A stretch of 14,088 nt of DNA from assembly GCA_938092195.1 (NCBI GenBank), contig CALKHD010000074.1:1-14088 (forward strand), given 5' to 3'. A program made the position numbers and the translations under genes. Shown here one piece after another: positions 13,867 through 14,088 of the stretch (position 1 is its first letter; each line of letters starts with the position of its first letter). The notes under the pieces were generated by a model. It had not been told where the DNA came from and did not search any database. It saw only the letters and a program-made list of their open reading frames with translations. The stretch comes from an uncultured Flavobacteriales bacterium (GTDB taxonomy: Bacteria; Bacteroidota; Bacteroidia; Flavobacteriales_D; Sanyastnellaceae).

Positions 13867-13890
13867 CATTGGGTTTGCAAAACCTCAATG
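13867..13890 (-). promoter_or_regulatory. 10-bp hairpin at the holA-hemE junction
   Basis: In minus-strand RNA, CAUUG-(A)-GGUUU, loop UGC, AAACC-CAAUG gives ten consecutive base pairs broken only by a single bulged A. It contains the holA stop codon (13887-13885) and ends at the alternative hemE ATG (13869-13867). No U-tract follows, so it is not a standard terminator; it may protect the RNA end or influence hemE translation. Confidence 0.5.
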
Positions 13891-14088
13891 CAGGGTCTTG
13901 AACAACGCTTCTTCCAACAAATCATAGGGAGCCACCGTGGCGTTGTTGATCCCCTTGGAGCGCGCATCGCATTCTCGGAGGTAACCAAAAATGCGGGACA
14001 CCTTTTTTGCTGGGTAGTTGCGTGCAGCCCTCGCGTATTCTTTGGCTGCAAACGGATGAACCCTCAATGCCGAGGCCACCGCAGAAGG
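13885..14088 (-). CDS. holA: DNA polymerase III delta subunit, C-terminal end (partial)
   Basis: Only the last 67 codons are in the window; the 5' part continues beyond base 14088. The stretch ALRVHPFAAKEYARAARNY, then FGYLRECDARSKGINN and the end LLEEALFKTLH, matches the C-terminus of the Bacteroidota clamp-loader delta subunit (typical form: HPFFVKEY...LREYD.KSKG...LLKEL..KILH). Delta opens the sliding clamp during loading. The stop TGA lies in the hairpin before hemE. Confidence 0.85.
   Translation of the reverse strand, partial: PSAVASALRVHPFAAKEYARAARNYPAKKVSRIFGYLRECDARSKGINNATVAPYDLLEEALFKTLH

Overview
The window looks like a chromosomal segment of a member of the Bacteroidota, most likely a marine-type Flavobacteriales lineage with fairly high GC (mid-50s % by eye). 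The reasons are two secreted proteins with type IX secretion (T9SS) C-terminal sorting domains (one type A-like, one type B/gliding-motility-like), a TonB-like protein of the 'YRFIAQ'-ending family, tandem OmpA proteins with an N-terminal jelly-roll-like part, weak or absent Shine-Dalgarno sequences, and candidate promoters of the TAnnTTTG type. No phage, plasmid, IS, CRISPR, tRNA or rRNA signal was found.

Layout. (i) 1-184: non-coding or unresolved left edge with a hairpin that probably ends the first transcript. (ii) 185-2549, minus strand: a lipoprotein with a DUF3089 alpha/beta-hydrolase fold, followed by a secreted protein with two tandem carbohydrate-binding-like modules and a T9SS tail. 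(iii) 2772-3986, plus strand: an NAD(P)-dependent dehydrogenase of the saccharopine/alanine dehydrogenase superfamily. It converges on and overlaps by 14 bases a minus-strand TonB-like gene (3973-4749). (iv) 4827-7804, plus strand: a small exported Cys/Lys-rich protein, a strong hairpin terminator, then a large surface protein (L-type lectin, seven two-cysteine modules, gliding-motility C-terminal domain). (v) 7879-10443, plus strand: L-2-hydroxyglutarate oxidase (lhgO) and an UMF1-type MFS transporter. (vi) 10465-14088, minus strand: holA (3' end only) - hemE - OmpA paralogue 2 - OmpA paralogue 1, closely spaced and probably one transcription unit.

How the genes fit together. Much of the content is cell envelope and surface: two T9SS cargo proteins predicted to bind glycans, a periplasm-spanning TonB-like protein, two OmpA-type peptidoglycan-anchoring proteins, a lipoprotein hydrolase and a Cys-rich exported protein. 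The rest is housekeeping metabolism (haem synthesis, L-2-hydroxyglutarate repair, an amino-acid dehydrogenase) and replication (clamp-loader delta subunit).

I found no convincing evidence of a wholly new multi-gene system. The points most worth checking are the terminator placed directly in front of the lectin adhesin start with no room for its own promoter, the hemE/double-OmpA linkage with a shared VPVD....CSC junction, the divergent OmpA motif in one copy, and a 10-bp hairpin that overlaps the holA stop and an alternative hemE start.
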